Made by a program: the position numbers and the translations under genes. A DNA stretch of 5,849 nt from the NCBI GenBank assembly GCA_023301335.1, contig JALZVA010000065.1, positions 1 through 5,849 of the forward strand. The letters run 5' to 3'. This DNA comes from Akkermansiaceae bacterium. GTDB taxonomy: Bacteria > Verrucomicrobiota > Verrucomicrobiia > Verrucomicrobiales > Akkermansiaceae. Positions 1 to 5,849 of the stretch are shown here, in pieces. The notes below the pieces were generated by a model. It worked only from the letters and a program-made list of their open reading frames with translations. It did not search any database and was not told the origin of the DNA. Each line of letters opens with the position of its first letter. Position 1 is the stretch's first letter.

Positions 1-246
1 CAGATGACTAACGGGAAAAAATTTGACGATTATCAGGGTTTGCTTGCCAATCTCGCAGTGAATGATGAACGTATTGCTAGAGGCTTTGTAAAAGCCGTAA
101 TGGCATACGCAATAGGTAGACAGATAAGATACACCGACAGTGGTGAGGTAACAAAAATTATCGAGTTAAGCAGAGATAATGACTTTAAACTTAAAGATTT
201 AATTTTCCAAGTGACGAAATCCGATGTATTTCAAACAAAACAATAA
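1..246 (+). CDS. C-terminal end of a DUF1585-containing (DUF1592/DUF1588/DUF1585-type) protein, 5' truncated
   Basis: The reading frame is open at the left edge, so only the last 81 residues are seen; the ATG at base 4 is an internal methionine. The visible part fits the DUF1585 domain (PF07624): an opening 'G..F.dY..L...L' stretch, a central 'YAIGRQIRYTD' that matches the family's conserved YALGR...D block, and a final 'DLIFQVTKSDVFQTKQ' that matches the usual ending 'lI..iv.Sd.F..k'. In Planctomycetes and Verrucomicrobia such proteins are long, exported, often carry cytochrome-c-like and DUF1587/1592/1588 domains, and are commonly encoded just before a DUF1552 gene, as here (7 bases to the next start). 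The upstream domains are inferred, not seen. Biochemical function is unknown; a role in surface or periplasmic polymer metabolism is sometimes supposed for such modules but nothing here shows it. Confidence 0.85.
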   Translation, partial: QMTNGKKFDDYQGLLANLAVNDERIARGFVKAVMAYAIGRQIRYTDSGEVTKIIELSRDNDFKLKDLIFQVTKSDVFQTKQ

Positions 247-253
247 ATATACG

Positions 254-1555
254 ATGACTGAATATACACGTAGAAAATTCCTTGCCAAATCTGTTGGATC
301 CGCAGCAGCGCTCATATTACCTCAATTCCAAAGCCTCGCTAGGGCTCAAACAGGAGTTAACGGTATTCCGACACGTACCGTTTATATGTCTATGGGTTTT
401 GGTGTGTCTAAGGGGTGGTTTCCAAAAGGTTCTAAAACATCTTCAGACTGGGCATTACCAGAAATGTTTGAATCGATGAAAGCGCACAAAGATGATATAT
501 CGATTGTGCAAAATCTATCCCTAAAAGGCCCTCCTCCTAAAAAAGCACCTGCACACTACGCAGGATTACACCTTTTAAATGATGCGGCGGCTATTGACCC
601 TAAGTATGGCCATAACGCATCCATTGCTACCTGTGACCAAGTTGCCGCAGAGTATCTTGGTAGGGATACTAAATTCCCTTCCCTCGTGATAGCCGCTATT
701 GATAATACCAGTCTAAAAGGTGGTAACGGGAAAGGTATGCGCTCTATCTCTTGGAATAAAGAAGGTCGCCATATGTCAGGTATCCAAGGATCTTTAAAAC
801 TCTATACAGCGTTATATGGTAACCGTAATTTGGGGAAAGAAAAGCTGGCTAGCCAGTTTGCCCAGAAAAAAAGTATCATGGACTTTTTAGTAAGAGATAT
901 AAAATCATTAAACTCTAAACTATCAAAGGGAGACCAACAGGTGCTTGATCAATACACCTCTAGCTTGAGAGAGGTGGAGCTTAATCTTGCACGGAGTTTT
1001 GACCTATCGTCTGAAACAGGATCTTTACAGCATCTAGAAAAGCCACCAGAGGATATCTCCGGCATTGATGATGTAAAACTTACATACGATCTTATGGCAC
1101 TCGCTATGGAGGCTGATTATACGCGTGTGATCTCCTATATGCTAGGTGTTGATCCTCTTCTGAAAAGCATGGATATTAGTGTAAGCTCACACGATATGAG
1201 TCACGATAGAGGCGCAGGTAAGGCTGCCCATATAGCGCGTGATACAAAGAACCTAGAGATGCTTTCCTATTTCTTTGATAAGTTGAAAGCCATTCAACAA
1301 CCTGACGGGAATAGCCTCTTCCATCACTCCATGATTACCTTTGCATCCGGTCTGCGTTATAGACACACAAGAGGGAATTTACCGATCCTCTTTGCAGGAC
1401 ACGGTGGTGGCGGCATTAAACAAGGAATGAATGTGATACACAAAGCTAATACACCGATTAATAATCTATGGTTTAGTCAGCTACGTCACCTTAATCCTAA
1501 GCTGGAAAAATGGCATAACAGCCAAAATAATGTCAGTGATATCTTTATCAGTTAG
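254..1555 (+). CDS. DUF1552 (HXXSHH family) protein, Tat-exported, function unknown
   Basis: A complete 433-residue protein, about normal for DUF1552 (PF07586). The start at 254 is preferred over the in-frame ATG at 224 because it lies 7 bases after the upstream stop and puts a twin-arginine motif (TRRKFLAK, residues 5-12) right at the N-terminus. A short hydrophobic segment (about 13-24) and a possible cleavage site after ARA (29-31) follow, so export of the folded protein by the Tat system is expected. Family landmarks are 'SMGFGV...GWFPKG' (46-59), the H..SH motif (313-317), 'GNLPILFAGHGGGGIKQG' (374 on) and a terminal 'NNLW...L' block. The copy is divergent: the family's HxxSHH reads HDMSHD (residues 313-318), and the 'LLDN' and 'DGN.H' regions read LFHHS (355-359) and RYRH (368-371). 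It ends in tandem stops TAG TAA. It forms a likely operon with the DUF1585 protein upstream. The coding sequence looks more AT-rich than the genes to the right. Family assignment is good; reaction and substrate are unknown. Confidence 0.88.
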   Translation: MTEYTRRKFLAKSVGSAAALILPQFQSLARAQTGVNGIPTRTVYMSMGFGVSKGWFPKGSKTSSDWALPEMFESMKAHKDDISIVQNLSLKGPPPKKAPAHYAGLHLLNDAAAIDPKYGHNASIATCDQVAAEYLGRDTKFPSLVIAAIDNTSLKGGNGKGMRSISWNKEGRHMSGIQGSLKLYTALYGNRNLGKEKLASQFAQKKSIMDFLVRDIKSLNSKLSKGDQQVLDQYTSSLREVELNLARSFDLSSETGSLQHLEKPPEDISGIDDVKLTYDLMALAMEADYTRVISYMLGVDPLLKSMDISVSSHDMSHDRGAGKAAHIARDTKNLEMLSYFFDKLKAIQQPDGNSLFHHSMITFASGLRYRHTRGNLPILFAGHGGGGIKQGMNVIHKANTPINNLWFSQLRHLNPKLEKWHNSQNNVSDIFIS

Positions 1556-1608
1556 TAATCTAGGCTAAGGGTGTAGCTTTAGGCTCTTGTAAGGATAGTA
1601 TTGGCAGC

Positions 1609-1641
1609 CGATATTTCAGCTTTTTAAATGCTGAAACATCG
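1609..1641. repeat. Inverted repeat (12-bp stem, one mismatch) between convergent genes
   Basis: Bases 1609-1620 pair with 1630-1641 at 11 of 12 positions; the only mismatch is A1613 against C1637. The loop is nine bases (1621-1629) and contains five T. It lies 54 bases after the DUF1552 stop. It could end or stabilise that transcript's 3' end, but no run of T follows the stem on either strand, so it is not a canonical intrinsic terminator. Confidence 0.5.
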
Positions 1642-1677
1642 AGGTGATACGTCAGTGTAGCTTACTTTATTTGCTTC

Positions 1678-1695
1678 CTTAGGCATTTGCCTAAG
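1678..1695. repeat. Perfect 7-bp inverted repeat with 4-base loop, possible bidirectional terminator
   Basis: CTTAGGC at 1678-1684 pairs perfectly with GCCTAAG at 1689-1695 around the loop ATTT. It sits near the middle of the gap between two convergent genes, where a terminator serving both strands would be expected. The flanks are AT-rich (ATTATAATAAA on the right, ACTTTATTTG on the left) but there is no clean T tract, so the terminator role is inferred from position and shape only. Confidence 0.4.
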
Positions 1696-1719
1696 ATTAT
1701 AATAAAGAACAGTTATGGG

Positions 1720-1738
1720 GGCTATTACGAGCCGTTTT
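1720..1738 (+). terminator. Weak terminator-like hairpin followed by GTTTT
   Basis: GGCT (1720-1723) pairs with AGCC (1730-1733) around a six-base loop, and GTTTT follows directly. The stem is short and the T run is only four bases, so this is a weak candidate for the end of the rightward DUF1585-DUF1552 transcript. It could equally be chance. Confidence 0.2.
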
Positions 1739-1791
1739 CATTAATGATTGTTTGGGTTCGATAGTAGTTACCTTATTGGGCAACTTGATCG

Positions 1792-2571
1792 TTACTTCCC
1801 GCTCTTCTTAATCACTGAAAACCCGTGGTCGCGAAAAATTTTCATTCCCCTCTCTCCTGTAAAAAAGCAGGCTAGTTTATTCGCTTCTTGAGGGTGTTTA
1901 GATTTTTCTAACAAGCCTATTGCAGCGATTTTATTTTCTTTGAACTCGGGAAGTTGAATAAACTTACATGTTGGATATTGCTTGCTGATGCAGTCCCAGA
2001 TGATGCCTACATCGGCTGCACCTATCGCTACTTGTGTTGCTACTGCGTTGACTGTGGGTGAGGTAGAGTAGCTGCCTGCTTTGATTTTTTCTAAGACATT
2101 TGCCTGCTGTAATACTTCATGGGTGAACTTTCCCACAGCAGCGGATTTCTCTGCAAACACAACGCGGACGTCAGGGCGTGTGAGATCGCTCAAACTGTAG
2201 ATTTCTTTCGGGTTATTTTTTTTAACAAACAGGCCTGCGGTCAATTGGGCAAAAGGAATCTCTTCTTTAAGCAGTTCTTCGTCTAAGGCTTTTTGTGTGT
2301 AACTCCTGTCTGCTGGAATATAGAGGTCTCCCCCAGATATTTTTAATTTTCCATAGAGCTCACCACTGCCGCCAAAATTTAGGTGCACGTTCTCTCCATA
2401 CGTTTTTTCATATTCCTCAGCGATCTGTTCGACTGGATCTCGCAACCCAGCTGCACAGTGAATAGTAAGTGAAACACCAGCCTCTTGTTCATCTGTTGGC
2501 TTTTTCGTCAGCCAGTAGACTCCCGCTCCTAACAGAAGAAATAAAACAAGTATGCCGCCGCTCTGCTTCAT
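1792..2571 (-). CDS. ModA-like periplasmic oxyanion-binding protein (ABC transporter substrate-binding component)
   Basis: A 259-residue protein, close to the usual ModA length (about 250-260). Residues 34-90 follow the ModA pattern: beta-strand 'LTIHCAAGL' (family VFAAASL), 'VHLNFGGSGEL' (family SFASSS.L), then 'GDLYIPAD' (family DVFISAD). Further landmarks are 'AADVGIIWD' (185-193, family GIVY) and 'GMKIFRDHGFSVI' (242-254), the typical C-terminal motif. ModA proteins capture molybdate or tungstate outside the inner membrane and deliver it to ModB/ModC. Here the serine of AASL is glycine (residue 42) and the GIVY tyrosine is tryptophan (192), so the exact ligand is uncertain and no modA symbol is given. 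Residues 6-22 are a hydrophobic segment without a lipobox or clear cleavage site, suggesting a signal anchor. Four cysteines (39, 194, 202, 235) are present. The gene starts 33 bases after recN on the same strand and is probably co-transcribed; no permease or ATPase gene is in view. Confidence 0.78.
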   Translation of the reverse strand: MKQSGGILVLFLLLGAGVYWLTKKPTDEQEAGVSLTIHCAAGLRDPVEQIAEEYEKTYGENVHLNFGGSGELYGKLKISGGDLYIPADRSYTQKALDEELLKEEIPFAQLTAGLFVKKNNPKEIYSLSDLTRPDVRVVFAEKSAAVGKFTHEVLQQANVLEKIKAGSYSTSPTVNAVATQVAIGAADVGIIWDCISKQYPTCKFIQLPEFKENKIAAIGLLEKSKHPQEANKLACFFTGERGMKIFRDHGFSVIKKSGK

Positions 2572-2604
2572 ATTCTTAACAGATTAAATGCCAAAATTTA
2601 GATC

Positions 2605-4245
2605 TTAGGCGAGTAGGGCTTTCGCCATCTTCACGGCTTCTTTCCCTGTCCCTCCTCCTAGCATTCTGACTAGTTCATCCACGCGAGCTTGTCCTTTGAC
2701 CTCAGATAAGTGGGAAACGGTGCGCCCTTCCTCCACGTTTTTTTGCACCACGTAATGTTGCCCTGCGACTGCTGCCACCTGTGGGAAGTGAGTGATAGAG
2801 ATCACCTGATGGCTCTTCCCGAGTCCCGCCATTTTCTCCCCAACTGCACGTGCGATTTCTCCTCCCACATTGGCATCAATCTCATCAAACACCATCAGCG
2901 GGGTGAAGTCCTGCTGTGCTAAAGCTGTCTTCACTGCTAGCATCACACGTGAGATCTCTCCACTCGAAGCAATACTTTTAAGTGGCTTGAGTGGCTCCCC
3001 AGGGTTCGGGCCAAACTTGAAATCCACGGTTTCCATCCCACAGCTATGTGGTTTCGTATAAGCCTCTATCTGAATCTGAAAAGCAGCCTCCTTAAAGCCG
3101 AGATCCTTTAGATGAGACGCGACCTCTTTAGCGAGTTTCGGAGCCTTTTTCTTACGTTTAGCACTAAGTTCCCCTGCGACTTCCGTAAGTTCTTCCAGAG
3201 CCTCACTCACATCCTTCTCTAGCGATGCTATCTTTTCCTCTCGATTATCTAAGCCCGAGAGTTTCTCCCTCGCCGAATCTGCATGTAGTAACACTGCTTC
3301 TAATGAGCCTCCGTACTTCCTCTTTAATGTCTCAAATGTGTTAATCCTTGTTTCTAGAGCCATTAGCTCTGAGGGATCGGTTTCGATGCTCTCCACATAT
3401 TCCATGATAGAGCCTTCTAGCTCCTGAAGTTCCATCACAGCTGAATCCAAGCCAGCAAAAGAATCCGCTGCAGCTGGGTCAAGCTTCTCCAATTCTCTAG
3501 CAGCACGCTGAATGTCACCGAGTTGCTGGACCAAGCCGCTAGAAAGAGTGGAAGAGATCACACTAGAGTGCTCGACTAATCTAGAACTGTTAGAAGATTT
3601 TCTATACTTTTCTTCAATCTCACTTTCCTCAGCTGGGACTAAGTTGGCATTATCGATTTCCTCAACTTGAAAACGAAGTAAGTCGAGCTCGTGCTCGCTC
3701 GTGCCCTCTGCCTGCATGAATGCTTCGAGTTTATCACTAGATTCTTTCCACTTACGGTATAATGCCTCGTAGCTGGCTCTCTCCTGATCTGCTCCCACAT
3801 AGCAGTCTAGCATGTGGAGCTGGCGATCTGTAGAGAGTAAGCTCTGGTGGGCATGAGGCCCGTGTAAGTCTACCAAATACTTTCCGAGTGTTTTCAGAAA
3901 ATTCAGAGTGCAGGGAGAGTCGTTCACAAACTGCTTATTCGATCCCGCAGCCACCACGCGTTTAAGAATGAGAGTGGAACCTTCTGATTCAAAGCCTGCG
4001 TCCTCAAGGAGCTTATGAATCGGTGACTGTGCTGAGAGATCAAAGACAGCCTCTACCTTACAGGCGTCTTCTCCTGTGCGGATCACGCCCTTATCTGCAC
4101 GCTCTCCTAAAATAAGCTTTAAGGCACCTACAATGACGGATTTCCCCGCGCCAGTTTCCCCCGTGACGACCACTAAGCCTGAACCAATATTCCACGTTAA
4201 ACTATCGACAAGGGCTAGGTTTTTGATTTTAAGTAGATTTAACAT
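2605..4245 (-). CDS. recN: DNA repair protein RecN
   Basis: A 546-residue RecN, near the normal length (about 550-570). RecN is a cytoplasmic SMC-like ATPase that acts on DNA ends during recombinational repair of double-strand breaks. The N-terminal lobe has 'MLNLLKIKNLALVDSL' and the Walker A motif GETGAGKS (residues 29-36). The family block 'DLHGPHAHQSLL' comes next. The middle is a long charged, Glu/Lys/Leu-rich coiled-coil region on both sides of a hinge. The C-terminal lobe carries the signature region 'SSGEISRVMLAVK' (from about 427), Walker B 'LMVFDEID' (about 450-457) and the 'ITHFPQVAA' switch histidine (about 486). The usual signature is SGGE; here the first glycine is serine. I chose ATG at 4245 because the protein then begins like other RecNs; a TTG eight codons upstream is open but adds no conserved sequence. 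It heads a probable two-gene transcript with the ModA-like gene and diverges from the metallo-hydrolase gene. Confidence 0.96.
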   Translation of the reverse strand: MLNLLKIKNLALVDSLTWNIGSGLVVVTGETGAGKSVIVGALKLILGERADKGVIRTGEDACKVEAVFDLSAQSPIHKLLEDAGFESEGSTLILKRVVAAGSNKQFVNDSPCTLNFLKTLGKYLVDLHGPHAHQSLLSTDRQLHMLDCYVGADQERASYEALYRKWKESSDKLEAFMQAEGTSEHELDLLRFQVEEIDNANLVPAEESEIEEKYRKSSNSSRLVEHSSVISSTLSSGLVQQLGDIQRAARELEKLDPAAADSFAGLDSAVMELQELEGSIMEYVESIETDPSELMALETRINTFETLKRKYGGSLEAVLLHADSAREKLSGLDNREEKIASLEKDVSEALEELTEVAGELSAKRKKKAPKLAKEVASHLKDLGFKEAAFQIQIEAYTKPHSCGMETVDFKFGPNPGEPLKPLKSIASSGEISRVMLAVKTALAQQDFTPLMVFDEIDANVGGEIARAVGEKMAGLGKSHQVISITHFPQVAAVAGQHYVVQKNVEEGRTVSHLSEVKGQARVDELVRMLGGGTGKEAVKMAKALLA

Positions 4246-4269
4246 TAGATGCGCTATGGAGCTGGGCAA

Positions 4270-4297
4270 AGTATGCCAAGCAAAGATAGAGAATCAA
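4270..4297 (-). promoter_or_regulatory. Candidate promoter for recN
   Basis: On the minus strand TTGATT (4292-4297) and CATACT (4270-4275) are separated by 16 bases, each matching the sigma-70 consensus at 4 of 6 positions. This would place the transcript start roughly 18 bases before the recN ATG. The whole gap to the divergent gene is only 73 bases, so the recN promoter must lie here or inside the neighbouring gene. No E. coli-type LexA box (CTGT-N8-ACAG) was seen. Confidence 0.25.
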
Positions 4298-4318
4298 CGG
4301 AAAGATCAAAAAAAATTC

Positions 4319-5101
4319 ATGCAGCACACACTTACATTTTTAGGCACTAGCACTTCCGTCGGAATCCCCGTCATCGGCTGTGACTGTCCACGCTGTCTAT
4401 CGACTGACCCCAAGGTAAGTCGCATGCGTTCTTCCATAGTGATCGCATCTGAGGAACAGACGATCTTAGTCGATGCAGGCCCCGACCTTCGCCATCAAGC
4501 ACTTAGGCATGGATTAAAAGAAGTCGACCATGTGCTCTACACCCATGCCCATCTCGACCATATTGCTGGATTTGATGAATTACGTGCCTTCTGCTGGAAG
4601 CGTGATGATCTACTTCCCCTACACGGAAACCCGGGCTGCATGGAGGAACTACAGCGCATCTTCGCCTGGGCATTCGCCAAAACGAATACCTACAAAGGCT
4701 ATATCCGCCCAGAAGTGCACGTCTTCGAAGGGCCATTCTCTCTCAAATCCTTAGAAGTGACTCCAATTCCTGTGCTGCATGGATCGGTCCAGACCTCTGG
4801 GTTTAAATTCCAAACTCAGTCAGGAACTTCTATTGTTTACATCCCTGATGTCAAAGTGATTCCTGAATCTAGCTATCCTCTTATAGGTCAGCCTGATTAT
4901 TTGATTATCGATTGCCTACGTGAGGAATTCCACCCTTCACACATGAGCCTCTCGGAGTCTCTAGCCGTGATTGAGAAGGTGTCCCCAAAACGTGTTCTAT
5001 TCACACATATCAGTCATGAAATGGACTGTGAAGAAGTCGCAAAGCAACTTCCTGAGCATATTTCCTTCTCTCATGACACCTTAACCATTCCATTTTCATG
5101 A
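4319..5101 (+). CDS. PhnP-like metallo-beta-lactamase-fold metal-dependent hydrolase
   Basis: A 260-residue cytoplasmic protein (no signal peptide) of the MBL-fold class. It begins with the first beta strand 'LTFLGTSTSVGIP' and a cysteine cluster 'GCDCPRC' (C21, C23, C26), typical of the PhnP-like branch, where it binds a structural zinc. The di-metal site follows: THAHLDH (75-81), H154 in 'PVLHG', D177 in 'YIPDV', and 'THISHEMD' (229-236). All main metal ligands are present, so it should be active. PhnP itself is a phosphoribosyl cyclic phosphodiesterase of phosphonate breakdown, but no phn genes are in view, so the substrate is left open; cyclic nucleotides or phosphodiesters are reasonable guesses. 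The start at 4319 gives the canonical N-terminus; the frame is open further upstream only because it runs antisense through recN. There is no clear Shine-Dalgarno sequence, only an A-rich leader. The stop overlaps the start of the next gene by four bases. Confidence 0.9.
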   Translation: MQHTLTFLGTSTSVGIPVIGCDCPRCLSTDPKVSRMRSSIVIASEEQTILVDAGPDLRHQALRHGLKEVDHVLYTHAHLDHIAGFDELRAFCWKRDDLLPLHGNPGCMEELQRIFAWAFAKTNTYKGYIRPEVHVFEGPFSLKSLEVTPIPVLHGSVQTSGFKFQTQSGTSIVYIPDVKVIPESSYPLIGQPDYLIIDCLREEFHPSHMSLSESLAVIEKVSPKRVLFTHISHEMDCEEVAKQLPEHISFSHDTLTIPFS

Positions 5102-5849
5102 TACGCTCTATCTCCATTTTTAGTTGCTTCTTACTTCTTCCCCTTTCCCTGCTCTTAGCAAAACCCAATGGCCTCACTGCTGAGGATGTCGTGGTGGTCT
5201 ATAACTCTGATCTTCCTGAGTCCAAGCAGTTAGCAGAACTTTATCAACAACAACGTAAGGTTCCCAAGGCTAACCTGATTGGTTTCTCCATGCCTAACAA
5301 AGATGCGATTAGCAGAAAAGAATTCAATATCCTGCGCGATACCTTAAGACAGAAGGCACTCCAGAACAAGGTGTATGATAAAGATGTAATCCTTCTGCTT
5401 CGAGGTGTTCCCTTTAAAATCATGCGCTCTGATGAAAAGAACAATGAAGCCAGTGTGGACTCTGAACTCAGTGCCAATCCGGACTATGACAAATTAGACG
5501 GTGCGTTAAAAAACTTCTATTATCAGCAAGACCTCACCTTAAAAGCGTTTAAAGCATCTTTGCCAAAACAATCTTCTCTCAAACTCGTCACTCGAATTGA
5601 TGGGCCAAGTTTTAAACAGTCTAAGCAACTCATCCTCGACTCTATTGCCACAGAAAAAACGGGTCTCTGGGGCGTCACCTATCTCGACAAGGCATTTAAA
5701 GGCAAGAACTATGCAGCAGGTGACCACGCCATCGATGCGATCGAACGCCTCAACTGGATCAATGGGATTCCCACGGTGAAAGAAACGACTAAGCATACCT
5801 TCCCTACCGACTATCCCATGGACAATGCTGCGGTGTATTTCGGATGGTA
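5098..5849 (+). CDS. TIGR03790-family exported protein, 3' truncated by the window edge
   Basis: The first 250 residues are visible with no stop, and the frame runs off the right end. It starts with a Sec-type signal peptide: 'MIRSISIF', then a leucine-rich core (about 8-20) and a likely cleavage near 'LLLAKP' (after residue 21). The mature part matches TIGR03790, a family of unknown function seen mainly in PVC and some other bacteria: 'VVVVYNSDLPESKQLAELY' (31-49) with 'RKVP' (53-56), then 'DVILLLRGVPFKI' (96-108), 'TRIDGPS' (165-171), 'GLWGVTYLD' (189-197), 'NYAAGD' (204-209) and 'AAVYFGW' (244-250), where the family continues with Y. The start ATG overlaps the stop of the hydrolase gene (ATGA), so the two are probably translated in a coupled way from one mRNA. 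Codon use is like that of the neighbour. The function and substrate are not known; location outside the cytoplasm is the safest statement. Several antisense open frames in this region are shadows of this gene. Confidence 0.88.
   Translation, partial: MIRSISIFSCFLLLPLSLLLAKPNGLTAEDVVVVYNSDLPESKQLAELYQQQRKVPKANLIGFSMPNKDAISRKEFNILRDTLRQKALQNKVYDKDVILLLRGVPFKIMRSDEKNNEASVDSELSANPDYDKLDGALKNFYYQQDLTLKAFKASLPKQSSLKLVTRIDGPSFKQSKQLILDSIATEKTGLWGVTYLDKAFKGKNYAAGDHAIDAIERLNWINGIPTVKETTKHTFPTDYPMDNAAVYFGW

Noticed and set aside
224..253. Earlier in-frame ATG for the DUF1552 protein
   Set aside because: It overlaps the end of the DUF1585 gene and would push the Tat motif ten residues inward; ATG 254 fits better.
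1628..1660. Ten-codon open frame in the convergent gap
   Set aside because: Too short, no ribosome-binding signal, and it overlaps the 1609-1641 hairpin.
1738..1747. Ten-base perfect palindrome TCATTAATGA as a possible operator
   Set aside because: It lies downstream of both convergent genes, where an operator is unlikely, and AT-rich palindromes of this size arise easily by chance.
2710..3061. Plus-strand open frames antisense to recN
   Set aside because: They cover the conserved C-terminal ATPase lobe of RecN and show no recognisable domain.
4246..4269. TTG start adding eight residues to RecN
   Set aside because: RecN proteins begin at the equivalent of MLNLLKIKN; the added residues are not conserved and would overlap the candidate promoter.
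4076..4318. 81-codon upstream extension of the MBL hydrolase frame
   Set aside because: It runs antisense through the recN Walker A region and has no family similarity; the canonical MBL N-terminus begins at 4319.
4246..4318. SOS (LexA) control site for recN
   Set aside because: No E. coli-type or Bacillus-type LexA box is visible; a lineage-specific box cannot be excluded by eye.
4503..4736. Minus-strand open frame of 77 codons
   Set aside because: Arginine- and cysteine-rich low-quality translation lying fully inside the MBL hydrolase gene; a shadow frame.
5244..5796. Two minus-strand open frames and one plus-strand frame
   Set aside because: All lie inside the TIGR03790-family coding region, which has matching family motifs along its length.

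Overview
This is an ordinary-looking chromosomal stretch from a bacterium of the PVC group, most likely a Verrucomicrobiota member. The clearest pointers are two gene families typical of that group: a DUF1585-ending protein followed by a Tat-exported DUF1552 protein, and a TIGR03790-family exported protein. The genus assignment is inference; no rRNA or other phylogenetic marker is present. No mobile element, CRISPR array, tRNA, rRNA or defence system was seen.

Left part (1-1555, + strand): the window opens inside the last domain (DUF1585) of a protein that probably extends far to the left. It is followed after 7 bases by a complete 433-residue DUF1552 protein with a twin-arginine signal peptide. 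The two form an apparent operon whose function is unknown. Its coding sequence looks more AT-rich than the right half of the window. Several positions at the conserved motifs that name the DUF1552 family are altered in this copy.

Middle (1556-1791): a 236-base gap between convergent genes, without a credible gene but with two good inverted repeats (1609-1641 and 1678-1695) and a weaker terminator-like hairpin near 1720-1737.

Minus-strand pair (1792-4245): recN, the SMC-like DNA repair ATPase, is followed after 33 bases by a ModA-like periplasmic substrate-binding protein. No permease or ATPase gene of a molybdate transporter is in view, and the ligand-binding residues differ from those of classical ModA.

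Right part (4319-5849, + strand): divergent from recN across only 73 bases lies a PhnP-like metallo-beta-lactamase-fold hydrolase. Its stop codon overlaps the start codon of a secreted TIGR03790-family protein (ATGA at 5098-5101). That protein runs off the right edge, with 250 residues visible. The overlap suggests translational coupling and a shared, still undefined role. None of the five gene starts has a convincing Shine-Dalgarno sequence.
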